A stretch of 64,000 bases of DNA, from NCBI GenBank assembly GCA_040285825.1, contig JAUPSS010000009.1, positions 620,001 to 684,000 on the forward strand, read 5' to 3'. The notes below the pieces were generated by a model. The model was not told where the DNA came from. It saw only the letters and a list, made by a program, of their open reading frames with translations, and ran no database searches. The translations under genes were made by a program, and so were the position numbers. Below are positions 1 through 9,700 of this stretch, piece by piece; the first letter of the stretch is position 1, and every line of letters begins with the position of its first letter. This DNA is from Eukaryota sp. TZLM1-RC. Lineage: Eukaryota; Metamonada: BaSk clade.

Positions 1-1282
1 AAAGATCATAATTGATTGGTGGAACAAACTTGACTGTCATTGACTTTCCTGGTTGTTCTGACCGCTCAAAAAGAGCTGTTTGACTTCCGTTGAATGCCAC
101 ATCAGCAGTCACCACTATCACGTGAATATAAACGTCATTTGATTGTGCTTCCACGTGCAACTCTAAACAACCGTCGCCAGGACTAGTTGAAAACTTAAAT
201 TGAACATTATTTATATTAGTTTTTGACACACTTTTTCCCTTTTTTGCGGCCAATATTCCCTTCTCTAAAAACGTAATTCTTTTGATTAAATCCCGTTTTT
301 CCTCCAAAAGTCCTTCATATTCTGCATTATTTATGACCTTCTGTGAGGTGTCATTTTGATCTGTGAAAGTGATACCCTTGACCAATCCAGATCTTCCAAT
401 TAAAAGCAACTGTTTAGTCGAAGAAGAGATCAAATCAAAATATTCAAGTCCTGCCAAATTTTGCCCCAAATTTTCCCTGGTCACAAGACTTCCCGAGACC
501 ACTTTCCTCACCTCTACTTTTCCATGTTCCCAACCAATAACCAAATCATCTTCACCATCACCATCATAATCAACTGCCCTCATCGCCAAACATGGAAACT
601 TACCCTTGATTCTCCACTGACGGGTTCTTCCTTCATAGACCCCTACAATACCATTAGAGAGGGCATACGCGAACCTGGGGGAGGAAGAGGTGGTAAGTGG
701 AAGAAGGGAGATGATCTTGGCAGATTCGTTGTATTCATAAACGACATCAATGTTGTTGTACACTCTAATGTATCCGTCTGCACAACCAGCAATGATTTCT
801 TGATTGCCATCATAATTGATTGATTCAACACAAGTCACGTCATCAGATGCAACTGTCCAAAAAGTTTCGTCCCCATTTGCATCAAAACCTTGTACAGAGC
901 ACGAACCACCCACTACAACAGCTGTATCAGGGAAAGAGGAGGGTGCAGTTGGAAGAAGTGAAGAAACACCATTGGGAAGCTCCTTGGTGAAGATGTAAGT
1001 ATTTTCTTCAGGATCAAAGACAGAGATACCCGAGGAGGTACCGATGAACATAACGTCTGTGGAAGTACCGGGTAGCCTACCAACCGTGTATGAGGTAACT
1101 TCACTGTGAAAACTGACGAAACGTTTTTCACAATCACCTTTATCATTGAATTGTTGAGGAGAGAAGAGTATAGCCTTACCAGCAGAAGTTATGGCAGTAA
1201 GAACAGGATGGGCTCCATCAAAGTTTCCAGTTGCTGTGAAGGGATGGATCTCACATCCAAGATTAAGCTCAAAGGTTGGCAT
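1..1282 (-). CDS. BBS2: BBS2, Bardet-Biedl syndrome 2 protein (BBSome subunit), 3' end outside window
   Basis: The minus strand is open from the ATG at 1282 to the window edge, 427 codons with no stop or intron. The order of motifs matches BBS2: an N-terminal beta-propeller ('GNFDGAHPVLTAITSAGK', 'VVVGGSCSVQGFDANGDE', 'YALSNGIVGVYE', 'DYDGDGEDDLVIGWEHGKV') and then the coiled-coil linker (two stretches of 'LLEEKRDLIKRITFLEKG' type). The C-terminal part lies beyond the window. BBS2 is a core subunit of the BBSome, the coat that moves membrane cargo out of cilia, so this gene argues for a ciliated or flagellated stage. The frame is intact and looks functional. Identification is from remembered family sequence. 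Confidence 0.92.
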   Translation of the reverse strand, partial: MPTFELNLGCEIHPFTATGNFDGAHPVLTAITSAGKAILFSPQQFNDKGDCEKRFVSFHSEVTSYTVGRLPGTSTDVMFIGTSSGISVFDPEENTYIFTKELPNGVSSLLPTAPSSFPDTAVVVGGSCSVQGFDANGDETFWTVASDDVTCVESINYDGNQEIIAGCADGYIRVYNNIDVVYEYNESAKIISLLPLTTSSSPRFAYALSNGIVGVYEGRTRQWRIKGKFPCLAMRAVDYDGDGEDDLVIGWEHGKVEVRKVVSGSLVTRENLGQNLAGLEYFDLISSSTKQLLLIGRSGLVKGITFTDQNDTSQKVINNAEYEGLLEEKRDLIKRITFLEKGILAAKKGKSVSKTNINNVQFKFSTSPGDGCLELHVEAQSNDVYIHVIVVTADVAFNGSQTALFERSEQPGKSMTVKFVPPINYDL

Positions 1283-1349
1283 AATTGATGGAAATAAGTT
1301 GGGAAGGGAGTTGTTTGGTAATTAGAATTTTTAACTTTTTTTAAACTTG

Positions 1350-1715
1350 CACACTTGACAAAATTAATTCATAACTAATGAGACGAAATTCATTCAACCA
1401 AGATTTCCTCTACAAAATCTTGATCTGCTTGCTGTTTAACTAAAGCTTCTCTAACTCGATAGAAAAACCGAGGTAATCTATTAATAATGGCAAATTGAAT
1501 CCGAGAGCGCCATAAAAAATATCAAATCTTTTAATTGTTTCATCTTGAACCATTATTTTGGAAATCACTCAAAAAGGTTCCTGCTTCTACTGATAGTCTT
1601 CCGGTTATCAAAAATGAGAAAAGCACTAAAAACAAGTGGTCTATTTCTATCAGCATTAGCTTCTTCGATATCTTTCTCATATTTTCTATGTTTTTCTTTA
1701 GCTATAAATTCAAGT
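1350..1715 (-). mobile_element. LINE family A, 5'-truncated 3' end
   Basis: On the minus strand this repeats the last ~110 codons and the 3' UTR of the LINE at 9735-12175 ('RIQFAIINRLPRFF' region, then the 'CTACAAAATCTTGATCTGCT' stretch as seen on +). Stops and indels break the frame. Only the 3' end is kept, as expected for target-primed reverse transcription that stopped early. Confidence 0.85.
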
Positions 1716-3067
1716 TTGGTTTTAAATTCGAATCAATTTCCATTATTTTTCCAAACTTTATTATTTTAATGGTGAGTTTTTAAAACTCTTAATATCTATT
1801 TCCTCACACTCTACATCTACCGATCAAAAATTTCCTATAAAACTCTTGAATATTTTCTTCATTTTGTCTTCATAGTGCTTACAGCAAGGGCCTGTACATT
1901 AAAGCAAGCCTATACATTCCATAAAAAATGACAATACAGTTCTATTTTGCAGGAAAGGTCAGTTGAATATTCTTCTAGTTTTGCTTTGAATAATTGAGAG
2001 AGATTGTATAGAGAAGATACAACACTCTTACCTAAGATTTCAAATTGGGAGAAGACAAAAGGAAAAAAAAGTATTGAGTATGTGAGTTGTTATTCCAGTT
2101 ATTACTTGTTCCAACATACATGATAAATTTGGCCACTTCAAGTATAGTGGTCTATATTGAGCTAGAGTACTTGATTCATTTGAAACATTCGTAGATCAGA
2201 CATCAATGGTAATCAACAACTCAAGAAAATAGATAAATAAAATCAATAGTAAAAATAAATAAATAATAAAAATAAATAATAAATAAAATAATAAAACTCA
2301 TCAAAACATGGAACTAACACATCACCGCAGCTATCACCAAATGAAATTCTGTTAGATTGATTTGTCAAATTGGAAAATCAAGGTTCATTAAAGGTTCAAT
2401 CTTGTGCGGCTTCTACATTCCGTAGAATTGTTCACAGATAGTTTCATGATGTTTTGATCTGAAAGTGATTGAACGTTTGAAATTCAAACAATTTCTCTTG
2501 AAGTATTTTTGAATAAGTTTCTCTGATTCTGATAACTTTACTTTTAACGACTATGTACGAATGCTTCATTTGTTACCCTAAGCCGTAGAATGGGAATACA
2601 GTTAATGAAGTAGAGTTGATTTATTTTACCCTCATTCTATTTAAACCTAAAGGTACCAAAACATTTATAAACAATTACGTTTTTAATCCAAACACTAACC
2701 CTACCATGAAAGAAGACAGGTGGGATGTTACTTTGTCTTCTGACACATGGGTAAAAGCGAATTAAGTAGAATTGAAAAGCCGTGACTCATTGGAAATGAA
2801 GTGTAAAAAACATAGGTTATGTTTGATTTACGTAGAAGCTTATAATGAAGTATATTCAGCATGCACTCGTTTACTACAAAACACAAGATGAATAACCACT
2901 AATAAAACAGTAACGTTAAATAAAAAATAATAAAGCAGATTAAAATTAAAGAAAAAAATTAAGCTAATATACAGATCAAACTAAAAACTTAATAAACATA
3001 AACCGAAAAGAGTATCCAAACTTTTCAACCAAAAAGTGTTGAAATAAACGTAAAACTACTTGATTTC
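1716..3067. other. Intergenic, no gene recognised
   Basis: AT-rich spacer between the LINE tail and the SANBR-like gene. It holds A-rich and TAAA-rich simple sequence at about 2235-2295 and 2900-3000. I see no convincing ORF, RNA gene or repeat copy. Confidence 0.5.
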
Positions 3068-4663
3068 TTATCTCTTCAAGGCAACCATTTTAGCAAGCTT
3101 TTCCATCTCCATAGCTTCTGAATCCCTAACAACATCCAACTTGAAGGCCCGAAGCCTAGCACTACTTTTACAACTTCTTAAATCCTTTTTGCTTCCTCTT
3201 TTCCTCCTCTTGAGTCCCCTCTTGCTCCTGTCAGTGTCACTGTCGGAAGAGGAGTAATCAGTATCAGAGGAGGATGGAGAAGAAGTGTTATCAGGATTTG
3301 CTTCTTTCAATAGTGGTTTTGCTGGTTGACATATTAGAGATTGTCTTGGATAAACAATTGTTTCTAATAGCGTATTTACATCATTTTGACCAATCACGTC
3401 ATTAATGTGAGCTTTTTGATCGTCAGCGAACGTGTGGTTACGTGTACAGCAACCAGACACATCATTCAAAGAAGAAGCGGAGGTGTTACAACAAGGATAA
3501 ACAGAGTGAGAAGGAGCCATTGGATGATATCTACAATGGTTCAATAAAGATAAGGAAAATGTTTGACCGCAAGTCGAGCAGTCAAAGACTGTGAGTAATC
3601 CAAATACTTTCCAATAAATGTCCCTCCAACTCAATTTCTGACTGCTCTTTAGCTCAAAAAACCACTGATTGACATCAAAACTGTCATCAACTTCGTGTCG
3701 AGTCAGTTTTTTACCCCTGAAATCGACAAATCCAATCGAATCAAAACATAATAATTCATTGATAAATCTCGTAGAAAAAACTTCACCACAACATTTACAT
3801 TTAGCCAAAGAAGTTTCAGAGTCACACAACAATTGAAGCTTTTTCAACCAAATTTTGGGCACGAGCTTTCCTCGTCTGTCAGGCAGAGTTTCTAACTGTG
3901 TGATGTCAAATCCAACTGCCAGCTCTGATATGACGTCATCTGATAGACACGAAAGATCAATGGGAAGTTTAAGCACCTGTGCCAAGTTTCCAATAAGGAA
4001 TTTGACAGCCTCATGTGTCAAGGTCGGCATCTGCAAGAATTCCGCAGAAATCAAGATTGACACCACATTTGTGACCGTCAGCTCTGGCTTTGACACCTCA
4101 TCCTTTGCATGAATAAACGACATTAGCCACTCAAATACGACCACATCACAATGAACGGAAACATCAATGTCTTCTTCTTCTTCCTCATTGTTGAAGTATG
4201 AAGAAAAGTAATTCATGTGGGAAAGTAGAGCAGATTTTTCACAGACAACGTCCTTTTCAATATTGCGGTTTTCATCAGTTACGTGAATGCAAATCGTATC
4301 AGTGCTCGAGGAGTATACCTTGGTTTCAATCTGTGGGGATTGGGTAGTTCGAGGAGAAGGTCGTGGAGAAGGAACAGGAGGAAGTTGACGTTCACCTGAT
4401 GAGGATGATGATGGTTTGGGCTTGGGTTTGGGTTTGGTATCTTGTGAAGTTCTTGATGAGCGGGGAGGTAGAACATTACTGTGATTGAGAAGATTAGTTG
4501 ATGAGGATGTAACAGAACGTGAGCGAGGAGAAGGTCCCGGCACTGTTCCGCGAGCAGCCAATGGCAAAGCATCTACTCTTGTGGAGTGGAAGTACATTGC
4601 TGAAGGTGGTGATAGGCAATGTGGAGTCGGCAAAAAACTGCAAGAAAAGACATCCTCTGACAT
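3068..4663 (-). CDS. SANBR: SANBR/KIAA1841-like BTB-domain protein
   Basis: The preferred start is the ATG at 4663 ('MSEDVFSC', 531 aa). The ORF extends upstream to 4789, but those codons lie in AT-rich foreign-looking sequence. The first ~130 residues are low-complexity Ser/Pro/Lys. An atypical BTB domain follows ('ICIHVTDENRNIEKDVVCEK', 'DISVHCDVVVFEWLM', 'VVSILISAEFLQM'), then the diagnostic C-terminal module with paired cysteines ('KCKCCGEVF', 'SWRDIYWKVFGLLTVFDCST', 'CGQTF...HCRYHP'). That module is the hallmark of animal KIAA1841/SANBR. The tail is Ser/Asp-rich and then basic ('RGLKRRKRGSKK'), probably a nuclear localisation signal. The SANT domain of the animal protein is not seen. In animals the protein regulates antibody class switching, so its role here is unknown. 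The 19-nt repeat at 4642-4660 ends one base short of the start codon. Confidence 0.85.
   Translation of the reverse strand: MSEDVFSCSFLPTPHCLSPPSAMYFHSTRVDALPLAARGTVPGPSPRSRSVTSSSTNLLNHSNVLPPRSSRTSQDTKPKPKPKPSSSSSGERQLPPVPSPRPSPRTTQSPQIETKVYSSSTDTICIHVTDENRNIEKDVVCEKSALLSHMNYFSSYFNNEEEEEDIDVSVHCDVVVFEWLMSFIHAKDEVSKPELTVTNVVSILISAEFLQMPTLTHEAVKFLIGNLAQVLKLPIDLSCLSDDVISELAVGFDITQLETLPDRRGKLVPKIWLKKLQLLCDSETSLAKCKCCGEVFSTRFINELLCFDSIGFVDFRGKKLTRHEVDDSFDVNQWFFELKSSQKLSWRDIYWKVFGLLTVFDCSTCGQTFSLSLLNHCRYHPMAPSHSVYPCCNTSASSLNDVSGCCTRNHTFADDQKAHINDVIGQNDVNTLLETIVYPRQSLICQPAKPLLKEANPDNTSSPSSSDTDYSSSDSDTDRSKRGLKRRKRGSKKDLRSCKSSARLRAFKLDVVRDSEAMEMEKLAKMVALKR
4642..4660. repeat. 19-nt direct repeat, left copy
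   Basis: The sequence aagaaaagacatcctctga is repeated exactly at 6662-6680. The two copies flank the AT-rich virus-like block. They could be a target-site duplication or the scar of a repair-mediated insertion. Confidence 0.8.
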
Positions 4664-4875
4664 TTCCCCACCATTAATATGTAATTTTTCAATGTTAGTA
4701 TTGGACAAATCACATACACAATATTTTAATACTACTAATTTAACATTGAAAAAATTATCAGGAATATGACAATCACAAACAGTCATCATTTTTCAATTTT
4801 GAATATTCAATTTTTTCAGTTGGTTGGAATGAATTTAAAATTCATTGGTGAATTTTTCTTAATTACTGGTCTAAA

Positions 4876-5061
4876 TTAATTAACAATCATTACCCCATAT
4901 AGATATTTTCCATCGCTAATTACATATGATTTGTTTAGATCAAATGTTTTCAATTTACAATTCTCATAAATGACATATTCTTCATTTAATAATAATGAAA
5001 AAGTACAAAATAAAATCACAACCACCAAAACCCAAACAATTGTTTCTAGTTTTCTATTCAT
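4876..5061 (-). CDS. Small predicted membrane protein of the virus-like block
   Basis: Sixty-one codons from the ATG at 5061. The N-terminus has a charged start ('MNRKLET') and then a hydrophobic segment of about 20 residues ('IVWVLVVVILFCTFSLLL'). A short polar domain with one cysteine follows. The layout suits a type II membrane protein or a signal anchor. It lies 3' of the broken methyltransferase, in the same orientation and AT-rich style. I do not recognise a family. Small single-span proteins are common in large DNA viruses, but that link is inference. Confidence 0.4.
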   Translation of the reverse strand: MNRKLETIVWVLVVVILFCTFSLLLNEEYVIYENCKLKTFDLNKSYVISDGKYLYGVMIVN

Positions 5062-5077
5062 TTTTAAAAAATAATAA

Positions 5078-5842
5078 TCATTTTTCATAGTGTAGTCTTT
5101 CAAAGCTTTCATTATTTGGTTTTTTAGAATTAATTCGTTCTTGTATTTCGTATTCAATGAATGGTTTGGGGAAAACATAATCACCACTACTGGTATTTGA
5201 TAATAAACATTTTTTTGAAAATTGTTCAATTGCAAACTGTGTGAAATTATTTTGATTAAATTCACTCGTATATGAATTAAACGTGTTATAATATGGTGGA
5301 TCAAAATACACAAATGAGTTTTCTGGATATGGTATGTTTTCATAAGATTCACAATAAAAATCTATATTAAATTTTTTTAATAATGTATCAATTTCAACTA
5401 AATCCTTGTATTTAATTTGTGGGTTTTTATAATTTCCAAATGAAATGTTAAATTGGTTTTTGAATTAACCCTATACATTCCACGAAAACAATGTTAATTT
5501 AAATATATAAACAATTGTGTTTTTCTTATAAATCATCAGATTGGTTGAATAAATCTCGCAATCTATAATATTTCTCAGGTGTATTTTTATTTGTAAAATC
5601 ATTTGATATATTATCAGGAGACTCTACTAATAATTCATACATTTTAATAATATATGGATTGATACCATTTGCAATTATCTTTGGATAAAAATTATTCATA
5701 TCAAAGTGATGTAAGATATTTAATAACAATCCACCACCACCAATGAATGGTTCAACATATGTTTCAAAGTTTAATGGAATGTATGGTTTTATTAAAAAAA
5801 TTCTTTGGTTTTTCCACCAACCCATTTAATGAATGGTTTCAT
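5078..5842 (-). pseudogene. Dam-type DNA adenine N6-methyltransferase (D12 class), frameshifted
   Basis: The reading starts at the ATG at 5842 with the family's N-terminal SAM motif 'MKPFIKWVGGKT'. It shifts frame at a poly-T run (about 5795-5805) and continues as 'YVEPFIGGGGLLLN' (motif I). A second break follows near 5450-5540, with 'MYRVNSK' and 'NISFGNYKNPQIKYKD' in different frames. It then reaches 'FVYFDPPYYNTFNSY', the catalytic DPPY motif IV. The gene ends at 5078. The order of motifs is that of Dam/DpnM-type enzymes, which methylate adenine in short palindromes. At least two frameshifts make it a pseudogene unless they are assembly errors. Its start lies ~20 nt after the stop of the nuclease relic upstream, the tight spacing of a restriction-modification pair. 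Confidence 0.82.
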
Positions 5843-5862
5843 TTGGTTAAAGAAAATCTTTT

Positions 5863-6299
5863 TTAAATAAATGAATGAGGTTTATCAATCAACTCTTTCA
5901 CGGAATGAGATGTAATGTCACGGGTTTTACAAAAATCTATATATTCCTTTCGTTCAACACTTAAATCACCAATCACATATCGATTACATTGGATTTAATA
6001 TTTTACTACATAGAATTATTTTTACTGGATTTATTTTTGCCAATTCAAAATATTTTATTGGACAACCCAATACTTTTTTCCCAAGCAGAACCATTTGAAG
6101 TCCAATTCATTGATTTGATTTCTAAGAAATAATTTGGAGTTTCAATATCTGGACATGGATAATTTTGATATTTTTTTAAACTCATTAATGGCTGTTTTTC
6201 AAAGCTTCAAAATTTTGCAATTACATTTTCACAATAATTTAAATATTTGTAACTATTGCATGATAAATCACAATCAACATTTTCATATAACCAATTCAT
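5863..6299 (-). pseudogene. PD-(D/E)XK restriction-type endonuclease, broken
   Basis: From the ATG at 6299 the reading is 'MNWLYENVDCDLSCNSYKYL', an in-frame TGA, then 'CPDIETPNYFLEIKSMNWTS' and 'GSAWEKSIG'. A frame change gives 'KYFELAKINPVKIILCS', and later 'RYVIGDLSVERKEYIDFCK'. The PD, nine residues, then E-x-K is the nuclease active-site pattern. The following 'NWTSNGSAWEK' resembles the (N)W-T-x-G-T-A-G-E-K stretch I associate with type II restriction enzymes of large algal viruses and related phage-type systems. The adjacent adenine methyltransferase supports a restriction-modification pair. One stop and at least one frameshift make it non-functional. Confidence 0.65.
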
Positions 6300-6314
6300 T
6301 TTAAAAACAAATAA

Positions 6315-6460
6315 TCATTTTTTTAATTTTGGACCAATTGTATTTTCCAAAACCATTCTTATAAATTCAGATTCATCACTTTCATGTTCAAAGAATTTCC
6401 AATAATGATGAATTCTTTCAATTTGTTCTTCTAGAACATGTTCAGGGTAGTCGTTCACAT
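6315..6460 (-). CDS. Unidentified short ORF of the virus-like block (C-terminal part)
   Basis: About 45 codons end at a TGA at 6315, just upstream of the nuclease start. The peptide contains 'IERIHHYWKFFEHESDESEF' and ends '...NTIGPKLKK'. No ATG is visible in frame, so it may be the end of a truncated gene. The product is acidic then basic and has no family I recognise. It shares strand and base composition with the methyltransferase-nuclease pair and may have been the first gene of that unit. Confidence 0.35.
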
Positions 6461-6640
6461 GGTTCACCTATATTATTATGGTCTCCATCTAATCACGCAT
6501 ATCATTCAAATGCATTCTGGGAATTTGAAAATGATGGTGATTATGTTTTATTAAAATCAAAACAAACTGATAATGGTAATGCAATTTATATGGGACAGGG
6601 TGATGATTATCTAATTCAATCTCCAAAAAATAAAGCCATA
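6455..6640 (+). pseudogene. Plus-strand protein fragment, family unknown
   Basis: About 60 in-frame codons read 'GSPILLWSPSNHAYHSNAFW' and then 'GDYVLLKSKQTDNGNAIYMG'. There is no start or stop of its own. Trp, Gly and Asn spacing suggests a beta-rich, lectin- or capsid-like fold, but no family can be named. The orientation is opposite to the other genes of the block, so the fragment probably belonged to a neighbouring gene in the source replicon. Confidence 0.35.
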
Positions 6641-6661
6641 AAGTTTATAATTATTTATTTG

Positions 6662-6680
6662 AAGAAAAGACATCCTCTGA
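6662..6680. repeat. 19-nt direct repeat, right copy
   Basis: Exact copy of 4642-4660. Between the copies lie 2.0 kb that include the methyltransferase and nuclease relics. Beyond this copy, 3' of the Fanzor-like gene, comes a short hairpin and then the stop of that gene. Confidence 0.8.
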
Positions 6681-6697
6681 TGGCGCATGCCAACTAT

Positions 6698-6715
6698 GAC
6701 TAGATTTTACTAGTC
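6698..6715. repeat. Inverted repeat (hairpin) just 3' of the Fanzor-like gene
   Basis: GACTAG, six bases, CTAGTC lies 11 nt beyond the stop of the Fanzor-like ORF at 6726. In Fanzor and TnpB elements the guide RNA is transcribed across the 3' end of the gene and the right element end. This stem could therefore be part of a guide-RNA scaffold or an element end. Six base pairs alone are weak evidence. Confidence 0.3.
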
Positions 6716-6725
6716 TAAAAATAAA

Positions 6726-9700
6726 CTAAGTTCTAAGCCTACCTTCTTCACCGGATAACCAGTGATCAAATACATTCAACATATTCAAACAAGCCATCTT
6801 GTTCCTATTCCAATACTTTGCCTTGACTGCTTCTCTACTTTCTGACTTTTTACATCGTGCTTTTGCATCATTAATACACTGAGAACTTCTACATTCCAAA
6901 AGCCCATGAGGAAATTTGAACGGTGTTTTTTCAGCACTTTTAGGAATTGGATTCCTTGTTTTGATAGTTGGTTCAAACACTTTTTCAAAGCAAGAAGGAC
7001 ACTTTGATGAAGTATGGCTTTCATCAATTAAAACAGTTTGAAAACCTCGTCTAATAAAACAACTTATCCATCTATTGGAAGGAGTTGGGGGACTATGTTT
7101 GAGATTACTGATTGGTTTACGACCCAAGTCCCCAATACACAATACTGTTTTGTCTTTACCACCGAATGTTGTCAATAACTTGTTCACAATTCTTTCTTCA
7201 GTTTTTTGCCTATGGATATAACTTTGGATATTATGTATCCTCCATAAGGGTAAACTATAGAATTGTTTCACTGCATTGTAGTGTTTACACTTGGCCAACA
7301 TAAACTCTCTGAATTTGTGGTAATCAACAGTTTTTGAATCATGATCACGTAACCACGAATTCCATTCCTCGATGGTCATTGTCTGGTCTTCACCATTATT
7401 TTGTCTAACACAAAATTGTAACACTTGTTTGTGTTTTCTATTGAGACGTGACCATTCACCATATGTTAGCCTCATCCATTGATATTTTTTCAGTGGATTT
7501 GAATTGGATTCTTCCGACTGTGCTCCAAATTGAATAAAATCTCTCTTTCCAAGATCACCAAAAACCACAGTTTTATCACTATAATCTTCAGGATCAAGGT
7601 GATCAAAATAAGAGACTGATACCTTGGCAATATTTGAATCAGGTTTAAAGGTTAATCCTGCGAGATCATGTCTCACAAACTGAAAACAAATACTTATACC
7701 ATTGGTTACTGCGTAATTATTGAATTTGAAACCATTTTTTTTGAAAGAAATGTTATTAGTGTTGAACCATCTGTCCCAATAAGAATTCTGTTGATTGTGA
7801 GTTAGACTTCCAATATCAGACATACACATATAATTTTGGACTTGCTTAAATCGAGGTTTACCATCTAAATTACCCATAGCATTTTTCCCAATACCCCACA
7901 ATGTTCGCGTGTCTATTGGAAAGTATCCAGGTTTACTACCCATATTAAGTGGAATGACGCTAAACAATTTTGTCTCAATTCCTTCTAAATATTGAATTAT
8001 TTGAAATGATGGTTTCAGAAAATGTAAAGGATACTTTTCAAGGGTGTATTGCAGTATTTTAACTTGCACATTTTCTGTTCCATTACCCTCATTAATTTGG
8101 ATAATATTTGGGAAAATTATAGACAACCAGTGCTCCAATAATAATGTAACACCTGCTTCAATCAAATAATTTGTGGTTTCGAACACAACATCGGTTGTAG
8201 AATCATCAAAATATTTAATAACTTCTTGTAAAAAATATACATTAGATCAGAATTTCCAAAATTTTGCAAGTAATTAATTAATTCATTTCGCTCCCCACCA
8301 ATCATAAAATCCTTCACAATTTTCAAACGAAATCTAAAATAACTGAGAAATCTTTGGCGTTGCATATAATTCAAATGTTGCAAACTATCTGGAAGTACTT
8401 CTGTCCAATCTTCCTTCATTAGATCTTCCAAATCTTTTTTTCCCATTATATGATTAATGAATTTTTTGATATATAAATGATAATTTCTTTTGATATTCAG
8501 TTCAAAAGCAGGCCACATTTCATATTGACTCATGTATTCAAATGATCTATTTACATGGTTATAATCTAGTCTAGGCATATGGCAAATTGATGAAGTGTCG
8601 GTGTATTCAGTAACACAATGGCGATACCCAGGGAATTCAGAATTGTTATCATAAGTTCCTAACCCAAAAATAAAGTTGTTCAAATCATCACTTAACGTTG
8701 GTATTGGTTTATCGAATGCTAATTTAAACCGATGCACCTTTGAAGATAATTTTTTCAAACATATTATTGTGTGATAGAATAGTTTGTAGTCAAAATTTGA
8801 CAAATCTTCGTTCTTCATGAATTTGACTAAAAGATACTGTTTGACACAAAATGAAGTTTGTTGTCTCACAGCAGACATTACCTATAAGTAACTCTTCTTG
8901 TAATTCTCTATACCTTGCTGTAGATGAAACAGAGGTCTTTACTGTAGACCATGACTGATTTATTATTTTATCCCTTTGGAATAGAATAAATAATTTGAAA
9001 ACAAGAATTGCAACCTGAAGACAATAAGATCCTAATGTTCTCAATGCCTTATTTGAATAAAGGCTATCAATAGGTAATAAATTTTCAAACTCATCATGAA
9101 GTTTAAGTTTTGTTTCGGCAAGTAAATGGTATGCTAAAATGTTCAATGAAGCTCCATATCAAATTTTGATGAATTTTCTGGCAAACAAAAAAGTGTCCAA
9201 AATAGTGAAATTTTCATATAACTGAATTATTTCTCTCCAACGTCGATGAAGATATAATTCATTTAGATCAATTCTTTGGGACAAAATTGGAAAAATGGTT
9301 CCAAAATGTGACAATCGCACAGCCAACACAGGTAAATCAAAATTAAAAATATTATGGCCTAAGAAACCAACAATTTTTTTATCATAAGTGAATTCTGCAA
9401 ATGACTTCAATAGATGTTGTTCATGATCAAACTTGGTTGAGATTAATCTCCACTCCACTATTCAATGGTAAGGCATTGTTCCTCCCGTAACCCAACAAAT
9501 GTCAGTTCTTCCATCCGTCAATAGCAATTTAAATATCCCTAATTCACATATGTATGGAAAGCAGATATTTAAAATCGGGCTCAACGAAGTTAAACAAGCT
9601 TTTACGTCAGAGGTTTCTGTGTGACGCTTTGGTTTAATTAAGTTCCTACTTAACCAGTTCCAACATTGACTGCACTTTATGAGATTAAATCTTGTTCGGT

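Noticed and set aside
363-1288. Plus- and minus-strand ORFs of 60-120 codons over 363-1288
   Set aside because: They are other-frame shadows of the long open BBS2 reading frame on the minus strand, which has no stop inside the window.
6726-8186. F1 as an IS607-type serine recombinase or a plain zinc-finger protein
   Set aside because: The order WED, RuvC-I, Glu, two Cys pairs and W-N-R fits Fanzor/TnpB, and no recombinase motif is present.
8824-8880. A genuine 55- or 43-nt intron in F1
   Set aside because: Both options are longer than every host intron found here, and the gene has other lesions, so a simple frameshift is as likely. Left open.
9147-9461. UGA used as a sense codon (two in-frame TGAs in F1)
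   Set aside because: Intact host genes end with TGA (for example ARPC1's neighbours and LRRC61) and F2 carries TAA as well as TGA breaks, so decay is the simpler reading.
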